DNA of 36,176 nucleotides from positions 1 through 36,176 of the forward strand of contig JAITHL010000169.1 in assembly GCA_031279975.1 (NCBI GenBank), given 5' to 3'. This stretch comes from Treponema sp. GTDB taxonomy: Bacteria > Spirochaetota > Spirochaetia > Treponematales > Breznakiellaceae. Position 1 is the stretch's first letter; every line of letters starts with the position of its first letter. The translations under genes were made by a program, and so were the position numbers. This document shows, one piece after another, positions 7,871-17,815 of the stretch. The notes under the pieces were generated by a model, which made no database searches, was not told the origin of the DNA, and was given only the letters and a program-made list of their open reading frames with translations.

Positions 7871-8233
7871 CTAGAACTGAATACCGGCTTTCCGGGCCCC
7901 GTCGGCCAATGCCTTTACCAACCCATGATACAGGTACCCGTTTCTATCAAAAACTACCGAGCCGATGTTTTTTTCCAGCAGCCGTTTACCCATAATCTCC
8001 CCTAATTGACCGGCCCCTTCCACGGTGGGCTTAATTGTTTTCAGCTCCTTTTCCAAGGTCGAGGCCGAAGCAAGGGTATGCCCCTTGGTATCATCAATTA
8101 CCTGGATTGACAAGGCCCGGTTGCTCCGCGCAACGCTCATCCGCGGACGTTCCGCAGTACCGGCAATGCGTTTGCGGATATGGATTTTCCGTTTCAGCCG
8201 TCTGCGGCCTTTCTCGATCATTTTTCGCTGCAT
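7871..8233 (-). CDS. rplR: Ribosomal protein L18
   Basis: 5S rRNA-binding 50S protein. [39 protein letters not shown] and the C-terminal [21 protein letters not shown] are typical. A GTG 12 bases upstream (8245) is possible, but it touches the AGGGGAG ribosome site, whereas the ATG at 8233 is 11 bases away from it, so I chose 8233 (120 aa). Confidence 0.95.
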   Translation of the reverse strand: MQRKMIEKGRRRLKRKIHIRKRIAGTAERPRMSVARSNRALSIQVIDDTKGHTLASASTLEKELKTIKPTVEGAGQLGEIMGKRLLEKNIGSVVFDRNGYLYHGLVKALADGARKAGIQF

Positions 8234-8263
8234 ACGTTCCAGCACTCCCCTATTGGCCAGGCG

Positions 8264-8803
8264 CTATTTAACGCCGGATTTCCCGACCTTCCGTCGAATC
8301 TGCTCATGTTCGTAACGTATCCCCTTGCCCTTGTAGGGTTCAGGACGTCTGAGTTTGCGAATCTGCGCGGCAAATTCCCCAACCTGCTGTTTATTGACGC
8401 CGCTTATCACCAGCTTGCCGTTCGGTTCAACGGCTACGCCAATTCCATCGGGAATTCCCACATAAATATCATTGGAATACCCCAAATTCAATACCAAAAC
8501 CTTGCCCTGTATCTCGGCCCGGTAGCCAACCCCGGTAATAATAAGCGTCTTGGAAAATCCGCTGGTAACGCCGGCCACCATATTATGCAGCAGCTTGCGG
8601 TACAATCCATGATACGCCCGGGTTTGTTTTTCCTCATTCGCCCGGCGGACGATGATCTCCTCCTCCCGGGCATCAAAAATGATTACCGGATGATACTTTT
8701 GGGTTAATGTTCCCTTGGGGCCCTTGACGGTTATCATTGCATCCTGAAAATCCACCGTAACCCCCTTGGGAATAAGAACCGGAATTTTTCCGATACGCGA
8801 CAT
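8264..8803 (-). CDS. rplF: Ribosomal protein L6
   Basis: 50S protein near the factor-binding site. [15 protein letters not shown] is the standard start; an upstream in-frame start at 8839 lies inside rpsH and adds 12 residues foreign to the family, while GAGGA precedes the ATG at 8803. [20 protein letters not shown] and the C-terminal [24 protein letters not shown] are conserved. 179 aa. Confidence 0.97.
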   Translation of the reverse strand: MSRIGKIPVLIPKGVTVDFQDAMITVKGPKGTLTQKYHPVIIFDAREEEIIVRRANEEKQTRAYHGLYRKLLHNMVAGVTSGFSKTLIITGVGYRAEIQGKVLVLNLGYSNDIYVGIPDGIGVAVEPNGKLVISGVNKQQVGEFAAQIRKLRRPEPYKGKGIRYEHEQIRRKVGKSGVK

Positions 8804-8813
8804 ACCTATCCTC

Positions 8814-9212
8814 TTACCAAACGGTGCATATAATTTCACCGCCTACTTTTTTTTCAGCGGCCTTCTTTCCGGTGGTTACCCCTATTGAGGTTGACACAAT
8901 CAGAGTACCATACCCATTAAACACCTGGGGCATATTTTTATACCCCGTATACACCCGGCGGCCGGGCTTGGAGACCTTTTCAATGCCGTGAATAATCGAC
9001 CCGGCCTGTTCATCGTATTTTAAAAAAACCCGAATGGCGCTCAACCCATCCTGACTTACCTTTTTAAAATTCTTGATATACCCTTCTGTTTTTAAAATTT
9101 TGACAATTTCAAGCTTCAGCTTGGAGGTAGGGATATCAACCTTTTCATGTTTTGCCATACCGGCATTCCGGATCTTGGTCAACATATCCGCAACGGGATC
9201 CGATGTACTCAT
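8814..9212 (-). CDS. rpsH: Ribosomal protein S8
   Basis: 16S rRNA central-domain binder and, in E. coli, translational repressor of the spc operon. [20 protein letters not shown] and the C-terminal [20 protein letters not shown], then GGEIICTVW, are diagnostic. 132 aa. AGGAGAAGAGG precedes the ATG. Confidence 0.97.
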   Translation of the reverse strand: MSTSDPVADMLTKIRNAGMAKHEKVDIPTSKLKLEIVKILKTEGYIKNFKKVSQDGLSAIRVFLKYDEQAGSIIHGIEKVSKPGRRVYTGYKNMPQVFNGYGTLIVSTSIGVTTGKKAAEKKVGGEIICTVW

Positions 9213-9226
9213 CCTCTTCTCCTACC

Positions 9227-9412
9227 TTACCAACTGGATTTTGTGACGCCCGGAATCAGCCCTTCGCTCGCAAACTTGCGGAAACAAAGACGGCACATTT
9301 CAAATTTCCGCAGATACCCCCGGGCCCTTCCGCAGATGCGGCATCGGTTAACTTTTCTCGTTTTATACTTCGGCGTCCGCAACGCCTTGATGATCATCGC
9401 TTTTCTTGCCAT
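9227..9412 (-). CDS. rpsN: Ribosomal protein S14, type Z (zinc-binding)
   Basis: The short, 61-residue form of S14 with zinc ligands C24, C27, C40 and C43 (CRICGR...CRLC). Recognised also by the C-terminal [20 protein letters not shown]. It assembles into the 30S head. Many bacteria swap this form for a zinc-free paralogue under zinc limitation; no second copy is visible in this window. Confidence 0.97.
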   Translation of the reverse strand: MARKAMIIKALRTPKYKTRKVNRCRICGRARGYLRKFEMCRLCFRKFASEGLIPGVTKSSW

Positions 9413-9420
9413 AATAGCTC

Positions 9421-9972
9421 CTATTTCCTGAAAGGCATCCCAAATTTAGCGAGAAATGCCTTGGCCTCCGCATCGGTTTGCGCAGTCGTAACAATTACAA
9501 TATTAAGCCCCGCTACCCGCTCAATTTTATCAAAATCAATTTCCGGAAAAATGATCTGTTCGGCGATCCCGACGGAGTAATTCCCATGCCCGTCAAAGGC
9601 GTTTTGGTTAACCCCCCGGAAATCCTTTACCCGGGGCAGCGCGATGTTAACCAAACGGTCTAGAAATTCATACATCATCGCGCCCCGGAGGGTTACTTTC
9701 GCGCCGATCTCCTGACCCTCACGGATCTTAAAATTGGCGATACTCTTGCGGGCCTTTGTTTTTACCGCCCTTTGCCCGGTAATAAGGGTTAAATCGGTAA
9801 TTGCCGCGTCCAGCAGTTTTTTGTTCTGTAGCGCGTCCCCAACGCCCATACTAACCACGATCTTTTCCAGCCTCGGGGTCTGCATAGGCGACTTATACCC
9901 GAATTCCTTAAAGAGTTCAGGAGCGACCCGCTCCTTATATATTTTTTTCAGCCGCGGTTCATAGCCCTTCAT
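9421..9972 (-). CDS. rplE: Ribosomal protein L5
   Basis: 5S rRNA-binding protein of the central protuberance. [52 protein letters not shown] and the C-terminal [15 protein letters not shown] are conserved. The start at 9972 ([10 protein letters not shown]) is chosen because GGGGAGG lies 8 bases upstream and the ATG shares a base with the rplX stop (TAATG); a start at 9990 would add MRGGVV inside rplX. 183 aa. Confidence 0.97.
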   Translation of the reverse strand: MKGYEPRLKKIYKERVAPELFKEFGYKSPMQTPRLEKIVVSMGVGDALQNKKLLDAAITDLTLITGQRAVKTKARKSIANFKIREGQEIGAKVTLRGAMMYEFLDRLVNIALPRVKDFRGVNQNAFDGHGNYSVGIAEQIIFPEIDFDKIERVAGLNIVIVTTAQTDAEAKAFLAKFGMPFRK

Positions 9973-10298
9973 TACAACGCCTCCCCGCACTTCCGGCAGA
10001 CCCGGAGTTTCGTATCCCCATTCAGTTTATAGCCAATCCGGACCGGCCCGCATTTCTTACAGATAATCATGAGATTAGAGCTATGAATAGGCGCTTCAAT
10101 CTCAACAATCCCCCCCCTGTCTTGCTGGTTCCGGCGTTTCATGGCCTTTTTAACGGTATTGACCCCTTCAACCACAATCCGGTCCTTATCCCGCAGGATT
10201 TTCAAGATACGCCCCCGCTTTCCCTTATCCTTTCCCGCGATAACCTGGACGGTATCTTCCTTTTTTAGTTTAAATTTATGGTGCGCGTTCGCCGGCAT
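9972..10298 (-). CDS. rplX: Ribosomal protein L24
   Basis: Early 50S assembly protein. [20 protein letters not shown] is the KOW motif; then [12 protein letters not shown]. The C-terminal part has two CxxC pairs (C80/C83 and C101/C104), consistent with a zinc ribbon. 108 aa. Ribosome site GGAGGGGAG. Confidence 0.97.
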   Translation of the reverse strand: MPANAHHKFKLKKEDTVQVIAGKDKGKRGRILKILRDKDRIVVEGVNTVKKAMKRRNQQDRGGIVEIEAPIHSSNLMIICKKCGPVRIGYKLNGDTKLRVCRKCGEAL

Positions 10299-10345
10299 AT
10301 TACCGCTCCCCTCCTCTCAACCAATACCATGCTGATCTGTTCATA

Positions 10346-10714
10346 CTACAGCACCTCCGGGGCAAGAGATACGATTTTCATATAATCCTTTTCCCGTAAT
10401 TCCCGGGCCACGGGCCCGAAAATCCGTTTGCCCTTTGGATTCGAACTCGCGTCGATTATCACACAGGCGTTATCATCAAAGCGGATATACGTGCCGTCCG
10501 AGCGGCGGTATTCCTTATGGGTCCGTACCACCACCGCCTTTTCAACCGAGCCCTTCTTAATATTTGAGGCCGGAAGGGCATCCTTAACCGCAACAACTAT
10601 GATATCGCCAATACCCGCGTATTTCCGTTTAGAACCGCCAAGAACTTTTATACACTGCACAATCTTAGCGCCTGAATTATCCGCTACATTCAGGAAGGTC
10701 TCTACCTGGATCAT
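10346..10714 (-). CDS. rplN: Ribosomal protein L14
   Basis: 50S protein at the subunit interface. [20 protein letters not shown], the [13 protein letters not shown] block and the C-terminal [20 protein letters not shown] are unmistakable. 122 aa, the universal length. AAGGAG before the ATG. The 106 bases between it and rpsQ hold no gene, only GC-rich sequence including a GAACGCC/GGCGTT inverted repeat. Confidence 0.98.
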   Translation of the reverse strand: MIQVETFLNVADNSGAKIVQCIKVLGGSKRKYAGIGDIIVVAVKDALPASNIKKGSVEKAVVVRTHKEYRRSDGTYIRFDDNACVIIDASSNPKGKRIFGPVARELREKDYMKIVSLAPEVL

Positions 10715-10820
10715 TTGCCCAATCTCCTTGTTGAACGCCCGCCTTCGGCGTTATGTTACCTGCCGCTGCCCGCGGCGCCGGACGCCCGCCGGTACGGATA
10801 TTGCTCCGCCGCCGCGCCGC

Positions 10821-11096
10821 CTACCGCGCCCGCTCAACAATCTCCCTCAGTTTCCAGCATTTTTCCTTGCTGACAGGACGGCATTCAATAACCCGCACCC
10901 GGTCGCCGGTTTTTGCGTCATTATGCTCATCATGCGCTTTTACCTTCTTGGTCCGGGTAACGTATTTCTTATACAGCGGATGCAGGGTTTTGGTCTCCAC
11001 CGCGACAACGATGGTTTTATGCATCCGGTCGCTCTTCACGATTCCCACAAATTCTTTTTTCCCGCCTTTCTTTGCCTTCAACGCCTGTTCTTCCAT
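10821..11096 (-). CDS. rpsQ: Ribosomal protein S17
   Basis: 16S rRNA-binding 30S protein with OB fold. [19 protein letters not shown], then [17 protein letters not shown] and [20 protein letters not shown] are typical. 91 aa with a 12-residue basic lead ([13 protein letters not shown]). Ribosome site AAGGAGCGGTT. Confidence 0.97.
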   Translation of the reverse strand: MEEQALKAKKGGKKEFVGIVKSDRMHKTIVVAVETKTLHPLYKKYVTRTKKVKAHDEHNDAKTGDRVRVIECRPVSKEKCWKLREIVERAR

Positions 11097-11108
11097 AACC
11101 GCTCCTTA

Positions 11109-11306
11109 TCAAGTTTTTTTAACCAACTCATGCTGCCAAATCAGGGTATTAAGCCGGGCAATCTGACGCCGCATCGTTCGTTTGAGAAGCGGATTTTCCA
11201 CATGGCCTATTACAATCTGAAAACGAAGCTCCATATATTTCTTATTAAGCTCATCCCGCTTTGCTTTCAGTTCTGGAAGGGTTAAATTCTTAAACGAATT
11301 CTTCAT
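11109..11306 (-). CDS. rpmC: Ribosomal protein L29
   Basis: Small alpha-helical 50S protein at the tunnel exit, where SRP and trigger factor dock. LTLPELKAKRDELNKKYMEL, RFQIVIGHVENPLLKR and RRQIARLNTLIWQHE match. I start at the ATG at 11306 (MKNSFKNLT, 65 aa) because the longer frame to 11339 begins within rplP with [11 protein letters not shown], foreign to the family. AAGGA and AGGT both lie upstream. Confidence 0.95.
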   Translation of the reverse strand: MKNSFKNLTLPELKAKRDELNKKYMELRFQIVIGHVENPLLKRTMRRQIARLNTLIWQHELVKKT

Positions 11307-11322
11307 AAGCAGACCTATTCCT

Positions 11323-11751
11323 TTATTCGCCCAGCGCAAATTCAGCCCGGACCACGACTTTCGTTTTAATCGGAAGTTTGGCGCCCGCTAAAATCATAGC
11401 CTCTTCCGCCAGCGCCCGGTCTATGCCCCCGCCCAGCTCAAACATGACCGTGCCAGGTTTTACCACCGCCACCCAATGATCTGGAGCGCCCTTCCCCTTT
11501 CCCATCCGGGTTTCGGCGGGCTTCTTGGTATAGGGTTTATCGGGAAAAATACGAATCCAGATTTTCCCGCCCCGTTTAATATGCCGGTTGAGGGCGATAC
11601 GGGCCGCCTCGATTTGCCGGTTGGTAATCCACATCCTATCCAGCGCAACCAGGGCGTAATCCCCAAACACAATCGTGTTGCACCGGGTCGCGTTGCCGGG
11701 CATGTTTCCCCGCTGCGCCTTCCGGTATCTAACACGCTTAGGACTTAACAT
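11323..11751 (-). CDS. rplP: Ribosomal protein L16
   Basis: 50S protein organising the A-site tRNA environment. Recognised by [53 protein letters not shown] and the [20 protein letters not shown] loop. 142 aa. AAGGAG before the ATG, 2 bases after rpsC. Confidence 0.98.
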   Translation of the reverse strand: MLSPKRVRYRKAQRGNMPGNATRCNTIVFGDYALVALDRMWITNRQIEAARIALNRHIKRGGKIWIRIFPDKPYTKKPAETRMGKGKGAPDHWVAVVKPGTVMFELGGGIDRALAEEAMILAGAKLPIKTKVVVRAEFALGE

Positions 11752-11753
11752 AC

Positions 11754-12458
11754 CTAACTCCTTGCCGGGCCGCGCTCACGCCGTTTCCGCACTAAAGCCC
11801 CCGCGTCTTCTTTCTGCTCTTTCCCGTACTTCATCCCGTTATATACCCAGACTTTGACGCCAATGGCGCCAAAGGTGGTATGGGCTTCCGTAAAACCATA
11901 GTCAATATCCGCCCGCAGGGTATGCAGGGGGATACGCCCCTCCTTCGACTCTTCGGTCCGGGACATTTCAGCGCCCCCAAGCCGTCCGGAAAGGCGCACC
12001 TTCACCCCTTGGGCGTTGCCCTTCTTGACCGCGTTAGCAATGGCCTGCTTCATGGTCCGCCGGAAACTTCCCCGGGCCAACAACTGCCGGGCGATATTTT
12101 GGGCAATAATCTGGGCGTTGCCGTCGGCGTTGCGGACCTCCTTAATTTTAATCTGAATCTTCTTCGCCACATGTTTCTGTAGTTCCTGCCCTATCTTTTC
12201 GATGTTCGCGCCCTTTACCCCGATGATAACCCCCGGACGGGCAGTATGGATCGTTATGGTTATCCGCTGGGGGTACCGGACTATCTCCAGCTCCGCGATA
12301 TCCGCGCCCTTGGTTTCAGGCATCCTGGTAATGAGCTTGCGAAGTTTCAAATCCTCATGCAACGTATTAGCGTATTCTTTCGGGTCCACATACCAATGGG
12401 AAGCCCAGGCCTTATTGATGCCGATCCGTAATCCTATCGGGTTTACTTTTTGTCCCAC
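11754..12458 (-). CDS. rpsC: Ribosomal protein S3
   Basis: 30S protein at the mRNA entry channel with helicase role. The canonical start [13 protein letters not shown] is reached from a GTG at 12458, which has GGAGGG at good spacing and lies one base after the rplV stop; an upstream start at 12488 would add ten residues read from rplV. KH domain near 60-110 ([17 protein letters not shown]), C-terminal domain with [19 protein letters not shown]. 234 aa. Confidence 0.97.
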   Translation of the reverse strand: MGQKVNPIGLRIGINKAWASHWYVDPKEYANTLHEDLKLRKLITRMPETKGADIAELEIVRYPQRITITIHTARPGVIIGVKGANIEKIGQELQKHVAKKIQIKIKEVRNADGNAQIIAQNIARQLLARGSFRRTMKQAIANAVKKGNAQGVKVRLSGRLGGAEMSRTEESKEGRIPLHTLRADIDYGFTEAHTTFGAIGVKVWVYNGMKYGKEQKEDAGALVRKRRERGPARS

Positions 12459-12459
12459 C

Positions 12460-12816
12460 TTACTTCCCTCCGATTTCGTCAATAACAACCGTTACATGGC
12501 AGAGCCTTTTTAGGAGCATATCCGCCCGTCCGCGGGCGCGGCACCAAACCCGTTTCATGCGGGGACCTTCGTCAATAAACACCTCTTTTACATACAGCGT
12601 ATCCTCATCCAACTGTTTATTGGCGTTCAGCGCGTTGGAAGCGGCGGACTTAACGGTTTTCTTGAGTATCCGGGCGCCCCGGTGGGGCATGTTCTCCAGT
12701 ATGGCGACCGCTTCTGGATAGGGTTTCCGCCGGATGATATTCGCCACAGGCCGGATTTTAAAGGGCGAGGCGATCAGATATTTTGTTACCGCGCGGTAAC
12801 CTTTCTTCGATTTCAT
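12460..12816 (-). CDS. rplV: Ribosomal protein L22
   Basis: 50S protein whose hairpin lines the exit tunnel. [40 protein letters not shown] and the hairpin region [20 protein letters not shown] are conserved. 118 aa. Its last codons (GAAATCGGAGGG) supply the ribosome site for rpsC. Confidence 0.97.
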   Translation of the reverse strand: MKSKKGYRAVTKYLIASPFKIRPVANIIRRKPYPEAVAILENMPHRGARILKKTVKSAASNALNANKQLDEDTLYVKEVFIDEGPRMKRVWCRARGRADMLLKRLCHVTVVIDEIGGK

Positions 12817-12821
12817 GATTC

Positions 12822-13103
12822 CTATCCCTTAGAGGCTTTTTTATCCGACCCCGCATGTCCCCGGAAGATACGGGTAGGGGCAAATTCGCCGAGTTTATGG
12901 CCCACCAGGTTCTCCGTAATATACACCGGAATCCAGGTTTTTCCATTATGCACGGAAATGGTCCCCCCCACCATTTCAGGAATGATGGTAGAACAACGGG
13001 AATAGGTCTTGATCATTTTCCGCTCCCCGGCCTTGCTCATCTCCAGAACTTTCTTATAGAGGCTCTTCTCGATAAACGGCCCCTTCTTAATGGATCGTGA
13101 CAC
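12822..13103 (-). CDS. rpsS: Ribosomal protein S19
   Basis: 30S head protein beside S13. [20 protein letters not shown] and the C-terminal [20 protein letters not shown], then [12 protein letters not shown], are diagnostic. The start is GTG with AGGAG seven bases upstream. 93 aa, standard length. Confidence 0.97.
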   Translation of the reverse strand: MSRSIKKGPFIEKSLYKKVLEMSKAGERKMIKTYSRCSTIIPEMVGGTISVHNGKTWIPVYITENLVGHKLGEFAPTRIFRGHAGSDKKASKG

Positions 13104-13112
13104 CCTGCGCTC

Positions 13113-13943
13113 CTACTTCTTCTTCCCGCGGCTTACGATGAACCGGGATGAAGGTTTATGTTTATTCCGGGTTTTATACCCCTTAGTAGGCTGTCCCCAT
13201 GGGCTGACCGGATGCATACCCTTATTTTTACCCTCTCCGCCGCCGTGGGGATGATCAACCGGGTTCATGGCCATACCCCGAACCGTTGGACGGACCCCTA
13301 ACCATCGTTTTCGCCCCGCCTTCCCAAACTGGATATTCATGTGATCTTCATTGCCCACCGTTCCGATAGTGGCGCGGCACTTCTTAAACACCATGCGCAT
13401 TTCACCGGAGGGGAGTTTTAGGGTAACATAATCTCCTTCCTTCGCGGCAATGAGCGCTCCGGAACCCGCGGACCGGGCCATTTGCCCCCCCCGGCCCAAG
13501 GTCAGCTCGATATTATGCACCGTAAAGCCCAGGGGAATATTTTCCAAAGGAAGTGCGTTGCCGGTTTCAATGGGCGCGTTGGGCCCGCTCATAACTACCG
13601 ATCCAACAGCCAGCCCCTTGGGGGCGATAATATACCGCTTTTCCCCATCCGCATATTTTATTAAGGCAATATGGGAACTCCGGTTCGGATCATATTCCAA
13701 GGTTGCGACCTTGCCGGGGACGCCGATCTTATCCCGCTTAAAATCAATGGTCCGGTAGCGGCGTTTATGCCCTCCCCCTTTGTGGCGGACGCTGATCCGC
13801 CCCTGCGAATCCCGGCCCGCCCGTTCAGACCGTCCGGCGGTAAGGGATTTTTCCGGCTTTGTTTTTTTCGAGAGATCGGAAAAATCCAAACTTATCCACT
13901 GCCGCATACCGGGAGTGATTGGTTTATACGTTTTAATGCCCAT
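13113..13943 (-). CDS. rplB: Ribosomal protein L2
   Basis: Core 50S protein needed for subunit association and peptidyl transfer. [40 protein letters not shown] and the C-terminal [18 protein letters not shown], which contains the conserved His of the peptidyl-transferase region, identify it. 276 aa, standard. GGGATGAAGT before the ATG. Confidence 0.98.
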   Translation of the reverse strand: MGIKTYKPITPGMRQWISLDFSDLSKKTKPEKSLTAGRSERAGRDSQGRISVRHKGGGHKRRYRTIDFKRDKIGVPGKVATLEYDPNRSSHIALIKYADGEKRYIIAPKGLAVGSVVMSGPNAPIETGNALPLENIPLGFTVHNIELTLGRGGQMARSAGSGALIAAKEGDYVTLKLPSGEMRMVFKKCRATIGTVGNEDHMNIQFGKAGRKRWLGVRPTVRGMAMNPVDHPHGGGEGKNKGMHPVSPWGQPTKGYKTRNKHKPSSRFIVSRGKKK

Positions 13944-13953
13944 ACTTCATCCC

Positions 13954-14241
13954 TTACAAGCCCTCAAAGAGGGATATCTTTTCATTCTTAGGAAGTTTAA
14001 CAATTGCCTTCTTCCATCTCGCGGTATAACCAGCCTTATACCGCTGGCGTTTCGGTTTTCCCGCGACGACCATAACCGTACAGGAAACCGGATGCGCCTG
14101 AAACAGCCGGCGCACCGCTTCTTTTATCTGGATTTTCGTGGCGGAAAAGGCCACCTTAAACACATACTTTCCCTCTTCCCGCAACAGATTCGTTTTCTCC
14201 GATAATACCGGTTCTATCAGGATTTGTTCATAGGTTAACAT
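13954..14241 (-). CDS. rplW: Ribosomal protein L23
   Basis: Exit-tunnel protein that docks trigger factor and [23 protein letters not shown], then KYVFKVAFSATKIQIKEAVR, and a basic RYKAGYTARWKKAIVKL segment. 95 aa. It overlaps the end of rplD by 7 nt, and the rplD codons provide GGAGG for it. Confidence 0.96.
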   Translation of the reverse strand: MLTYEQILIEPVLSEKTNLLREEGKYVFKVAFSATKIQIKEAVRRLFQAHPVSCTVMVVAGKPKRQRYKAGYTARWKKAIVKLPKNEKISLFEGL

Positions 14242-14882
14242 TCCCCGGCCTCCCCGCTTGCGGCGCCGTATTTGCCGCTCAGATTTTTAGCGGCGCTTTC
14301 CAGCATGAGTACCCGGCGCCCGTAAAAAAGATCATGGGCCCGCAACCGGTTGTAGGAAAGGAAACTCAACCAGGGAATATTTGCCCCGGCCCGCTTTACC
14401 ATGGCGTCGTCATCCTTGAGAATGATAACCGTCCGCTCCGCCGGGCCGAATTGGTTCAAAATCCCCGCCAGTTCCTTGGTTTTGCCCGAGGCGATTGAAA
14501 AATCCTCCACCACCCTTAAACAACCGCTTTGGGCTTTCAGGCTTAATATGGTCTTTAAGGCCAGCCGTTTTGCCTTTTTGGGTATGGTGTATGAATAATC
14601 CCGCGGCTTGGGGCCGAAAATAACGCCCCCCCCCACCATGACAGGAGACTTCTTATCCCCCCGGCGGGCGCGTCCGGTCCCCTTCTGTTTATAGGGTTTT
14701 GCGTTGGAACCGTGTACTTCGCCCCTATCCTTGGTACAGGCGGTTCCCAGCCGTTTATTGGCAAGCTCATTTTGAATGGCGTACCAAATGACATCGTCAT
14801 TTATTGGAAGCCCGAATACGGTATCATCCAGCGCTATGCTTCGCAATTCCTTACCGTCAATAGAAAATACTGTTCGATCCAT
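14235..14882 (-). CDS. rplD: Ribosomal protein L4
   Basis: 50S tunnel protein; in E. coli also the autogenous repressor of the S10 operon. The extended loop [20 protein letters not shown], then [20 protein letters not shown], and [19 protein letters not shown] are typical. 215 aa. No S10-leader-like structure was identified upstream of rpsJ, so L4 control is not shown here. Confidence 0.97.
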   Translation of the reverse strand: MDRTVFSIDGKELRSIALDDTVFGLPINDDVIWYAIQNELANKRLGTACTKDRGEVHGSNAKPYKQKGTGRARRGDKKSPVMVGGGVIFGPKPRDYSYTIPKKAKRLALKTILSLKAQSGCLRVVEDFSIASGKTKELAGILNQFGPAERTVIILKDDDAMVKRAGANIPWLSFLSYNRLRAHDLFYGRRVLMLESAAKNLSGKYGAASGEAGEC

Positions 14883-14900
14883 TGCTCTCTCCAGGGAATA

Positions 14901-15521
14901 CTACCTTTTCACCGCGGCTCTTACTACCACAAGCCCCTTATTAACACCCGGTACCGCGCCGCGAACCATGATGAGCCGTTTTTCCGTATCTACCTTAACC
15001 ACCCTAAGGCTTAAAACAGTGGTTTGCTCACGCCCCATCCGTCCGGGCAGTTTAATATTTTTAAATGAACGCCCAGGATAGGTAGACTGCCCGGTTGAGC
15101 CGGGTTCCCGGTGGAATTTTGAGCCATGAGACCGCCGCCCGCCGGCAAAACCCCAGCGCTTCATTACTCCCTGAAAGCCCTTGCCCTTGGAAATCCCGGT
15201 TACATCCACATACCGGCAGCCTTCCAAAACCTCTACCCCCAGGGAATCACCCACCGCGCAGTCCTTTTCAAAATTCCGAAATTCTTTAATATGCTTTTTC
15301 GGGGTAATAGTTTCTGAAAACTGCCCTTTATAGGGTTTATTAATCTTTATCGGTTTCATCTCATCCACCCCAAGAACCGCGGCCGCGTACCCGTCCTTTT
15401 CCTGGGTCTTGAGGGCGACAACAATATTCGGATCAATGCGTATTACCGTTACGGGAACCAGGTTGCCGTCCGGGTCGAATATCTGGGTCATCCCCACTTT
15501 CTTGGCCATAAGACCTATCAT
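14901..15521 (-). CDS. rplC: Ribosomal protein L3
   Basis: Early 50S assembly protein reaching toward the peptidyl-transferase centre. IGLMAKKVGMTQIFDPDGNL, GTSKGKGFQGVMKRW-like GISKGKGFQGVMKRWGFAGG and SHGSKFHREPGSTGQSTYPG are typical. The ATG at 15521 is preferred over a GTG at 15533 because TGGAG sits seven bases ahead of it. 206 aa. Confidence 0.97.
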   Translation of the reverse strand: MIGLMAKKVGMTQIFDPDGNLVPVTVIRIDPNIVVALKTQEKDGYAAAVLGVDEMKPIKINKPYKGQFSETITPKKHIKEFRNFEKDCAVGDSLGVEVLEGCRYVDVTGISKGKGFQGVMKRWGFAGGRRSHGSKFHREPGSTGQSTYPGRSFKNIKLPGRMGREQTTVLSLRVVKVDTEKRLIMVRGAVPGVNKGLVVVRAAVKR

Positions 15522-15533
15522 GACACACTCCAC

Positions 15534-15646
15534 TTTTCGGGCGCCTATTCCCCGGCCTCTCAGCCGCGATACCGGAACTATCCGCCCGTTTCATTACCCT
15601 AGGGCGCCCGCCGCATCCGCCGGGGCGTTATCCTGCGCCCGCCTGT
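15534..15646. other. GC-rich spacer between rpsJ and rplC
   Basis: 113 non-coding bases in a place where bacteria usually have only a short gap. It holds CCTAGGGCGCCCGCC and several GGCGCC/GGGCGC stems. It contains no ORF with a ribosome site. A similar GC-rich spacer lies at 10715-10820 between rplN and rpsQ. Confidence 0.6.
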
Positions 15647-15958
15647 CTATTGCTTTATTTCCACATCCACGCCGGCGGGAAGCTCAAGCTTCATAAGGGA
15701 ATCCATAACCTCCGCGGAGGGATTAATTATATCAATCAATCGTTTATGGGTCCGCATTTCAAACTGTTCCCGGGACTTCTTATTCACATGGGGTGAACGA
15801 AGCACCGTTACCTTATTAAAACGGGTCGGCAACGGAATGGGACCGGTAACCTTTGCCCCCGCCTTTTGAACCGTTTGAACGATAGATTTCGCGCTCTGGT
15901 CAATAAGTTCAACATCAAAACCGCGCAACCGTACGCGAATTCGTTCCTTAGCAGCCAT
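15647..15958 (-). CDS. rpsJ: Ribosomal protein S10
   Basis: 30S head protein that in E. coli doubles as the transcription elongation factor Nus[21 protein letters not shown], then [20 protein letters not shown] and the loop [16 protein letters not shown] are conserved. 103 aa. AGGAGGAATA precedes the ATG. It follows tuf after 77 bases, so it probably shares the tuf transcript. Confidence 0.98.
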   Translation of the reverse strand: MAAKERIRVRLRGFDVELIDQSAKSIVQTVQKAGAKVTGPIPLPTRFNKVTVLRSPHVNKKSREQFEMRTHKRLIDIINPSAEVMDSLMKLELPAGVDVEIKQ

Positions 15959-16035
15959 TATTCCTCCTGATGGGCAGGGTAGTATCTTTTATTCGGTTAT
16001 AAAAGACCATCCCCCCTCCCATACGCCGCAGGCGT

Positions 16036-17226
16036 TTATTCGATAATTTCGATAACCTGTCCTGAAGCTACCGTTTTTCCGCCTTCCCGGATAGCAAAGC
16101 GGAGCCCCTTTTCCATGGCGATAGGATGAATAAGCTCGCCGGAAATCTCCGTATTATCCCCCGGCATAACCATCTCTTTTCCGTCGGGAAGTTTGACGGT
16201 TCCGGTAATATCGGTGGTCCGGAAATAGAACTGCGGGCGGTACCCGGTAAAGAAGGGGCTGTGCCGCCCCCCCTCCTCCTTGGATAAACAGTATATCTGC
16301 CCCTTGAATTTACTGTGGGGCGTAATGGAACCGGGCTTGGCAAGCACCTGGCCCCGCTCGACTTCCTTCTTTTCTATGCCCCGGAGCAGGGTTCCCACAT
16401 TATCGCCCGCCTGGGCTTCATCCAGGAGCTTATTGAACATTTCAATACCCGTTACCACGGTCTTCTTGGTGGGCCTGATTCCCACAATCTCCACTTCCTC
16501 ATTCAGTTTCAGGATGCCCCGCTCAACCTTGCCGGTAACAACCGTGCCGCGGCCGGGAATGGTAAATACATCCTCTATGGGCATGATAAAGGGCTTGGCT
16601 TCGTCCCGTACCGGATCGGGAAAATAGGTGTCCATGGCCACCAACAGTTCCTCAATGGACGCGGTCGCATCGGGATTATCTGGCTCGCTCATAGCTCTAA
16701 ATGCCGAACCCTTGATGATAGGAATCTCGTCCCCGGGGAATCCGTTGTCTTTCAGCACGTCCTTGACTTCTTCCACCACCAATTCCACCAGGTCTGGATC
16801 ATCAAGCAGATCGATCTTGTTGAGGTACACGATCATGTGGGGCACCCCGACCTGGCGGGCCAGGATGATGTGTTCGCGGGTCTGGGGCATAACCGAGTCC
16901 GGGGCGGAAACAACCAGAACGGCGCCATCCATCTGAGCCGCGCCGGTGATCATATTCTTGATATAGTCGGCATGGCCGGGACAATCAATATGGGCGTAGT
17001 GGCGCTTCTCTGACTGATACTCCAGATGCCGGGTATTAATCGTAATGCCCCGGGCTTTCTCTTCCGGCGCGTTATCGATTTCATCGTACTTCATAACCTT
17101 ATCGCCGTATTTTTTTCCGCAATACATGGTGATCGCGGCCGAAAGCGTGGTTTTTCCATGATCGACGTGACCAATGGTTCCGACATTCATGTGGATTTTA
17201 GTTCTATTGAACTTATCCTTTGCCAT
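16036..17226 (-). CDS. tuf: Elongation factor Tu
   Basis: GTPase that delivers aminoacyl-tRNA to the ribosomal A site. G1 GHVDHGKT at residues 19-26, switch [17 protein letters not shown]3 DCPGHADY near 81, G4 NKID, G5 GSAF, then domain II ([20 protein letters not shown]) and domain III ([20 protein letters not shown]). 396 aa, standard. TAGGAGG gives a strong ribosome site. It heads the S10 cluster, an arrangement I recall from other treponemes; G4 reads NKID rather than the more common NKCD/NKVD. Confidence 0.98.
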   Translation of the reverse strand: MAKDKFNRTKIHMNVGTIGHVDHGKTTLSAAITMYCGKKYGDKVMKYDEIDNAPEEKARGITINTRHLEYQSEKRHYAHIDCPGHADYIKNMITGAAQMDGAVLVVSAPDSVMPQTREHIILARQVGVPHMIVYLNKIDLLDDPDLVELVVEEVKDVLKDNGFPGDEIPIIKGSAFRAMSEPDNPDATASIEELLVAMDTYFPDPVRDEAKPFIMPIEDVFTIPGRGTVVTGKVERGILKLNEEVEIVGIRPTKKTVVTGIEMFNKLLDEAQAGDNVGTLLRGIEKKEVERGQVLAKPGSITPHSKFKGQIYCLSKEEGGRHSPFFTGYRPQFYFRTTDITGTVKLPDGKEMVMPGDNTEISGELIHPIAMEKGLRFAIREGGKTVASGQVIEIIE

Positions 17227-17815
17227 TCATTTCCTCCTAAAACAAGTAAGGCGCACAAATCAACACCTTCGCGGCATGGGCGAAATATGTTGGTTCACTT
17301 CTTTGCGGAGCGCGTCCGCGTTCCGGGTTCATAACCCGGTTGTTTTTCAAACTCCCAAACGTCCGTTCCACGGGGCCTCCTCCTTATGGATATAAACGCT
17401 CCTTCTACCCCATGCGTATCCGCAGAACGCCGACGGCCTTGCCCCATAATCCGCAACCAGCGTTCCCAAGGCCCCCGGCGCGGTCTTGCGGCTTCCCCCG
17501 CGCCGCGCATGAGAGGATAGGTACTGATGGGATACAACCATGAAAACAACCGGCGGGATACGGCTACCCGAAGGGTCGCGCAACCCGGCTGCTTTTATTT
17601 TGTTCCACCTATCTCATCCCAGACATCGTAGTAAGAAACCAGGGCTTACCCCCCTGTTCCTGGATGATCGGTTTGGAGCGCCGATAGCGCCGCGCCCGTT
17701 ATCCGCGACGCGGCGCCGCTGTCCGGCCCTAGGGCCGGTCTCATGCGGACGTTTCGAAAAACCGTAATTTTCAAAAACGCCCTTTTTCAAAGGCCGCCCG
17801 GCGGACCAGCGCCGG
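17227..17815. other. Long spacer between rpsG and tuf
   Basis: 589 bases where many bacteria carry fusA. No gene is supported: the ORFs found here are short, lack ribosome sites and overlap inverted repeats. Visible structures are two adjacent hairpins at 17305-17319 (GCGGA/TCCGC) and 17323-17339 (CCGGG/CCCGG), the palindrome CCGGCCCTAGGGCCGG near 17722-17737, and a GCGGCGCCGC palindrome near 17712. A promoter for tuf is expected on the minus strand, but no clear -35/-10 pair was found near its start. Confidence 0.6.

Noticed and set aside
17305-17339. tRNA-Met-like anticodon arm (CCGGG-TTCATAA-CCCGG) with a D-arm-like hairpin before it
   Set aside because: No acceptor stem pairs around it, no T-arm follows at the right distance, and no CCA end is visible; two adjacent hairpins explain it.
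17295-17583. Minus-strand ORFs of 78 and 84 codons in the rpsG-tuf gap
   Set aside because: Arg/Gly-rich, overlapping each other in different frames, without a ribosome site or known motif.
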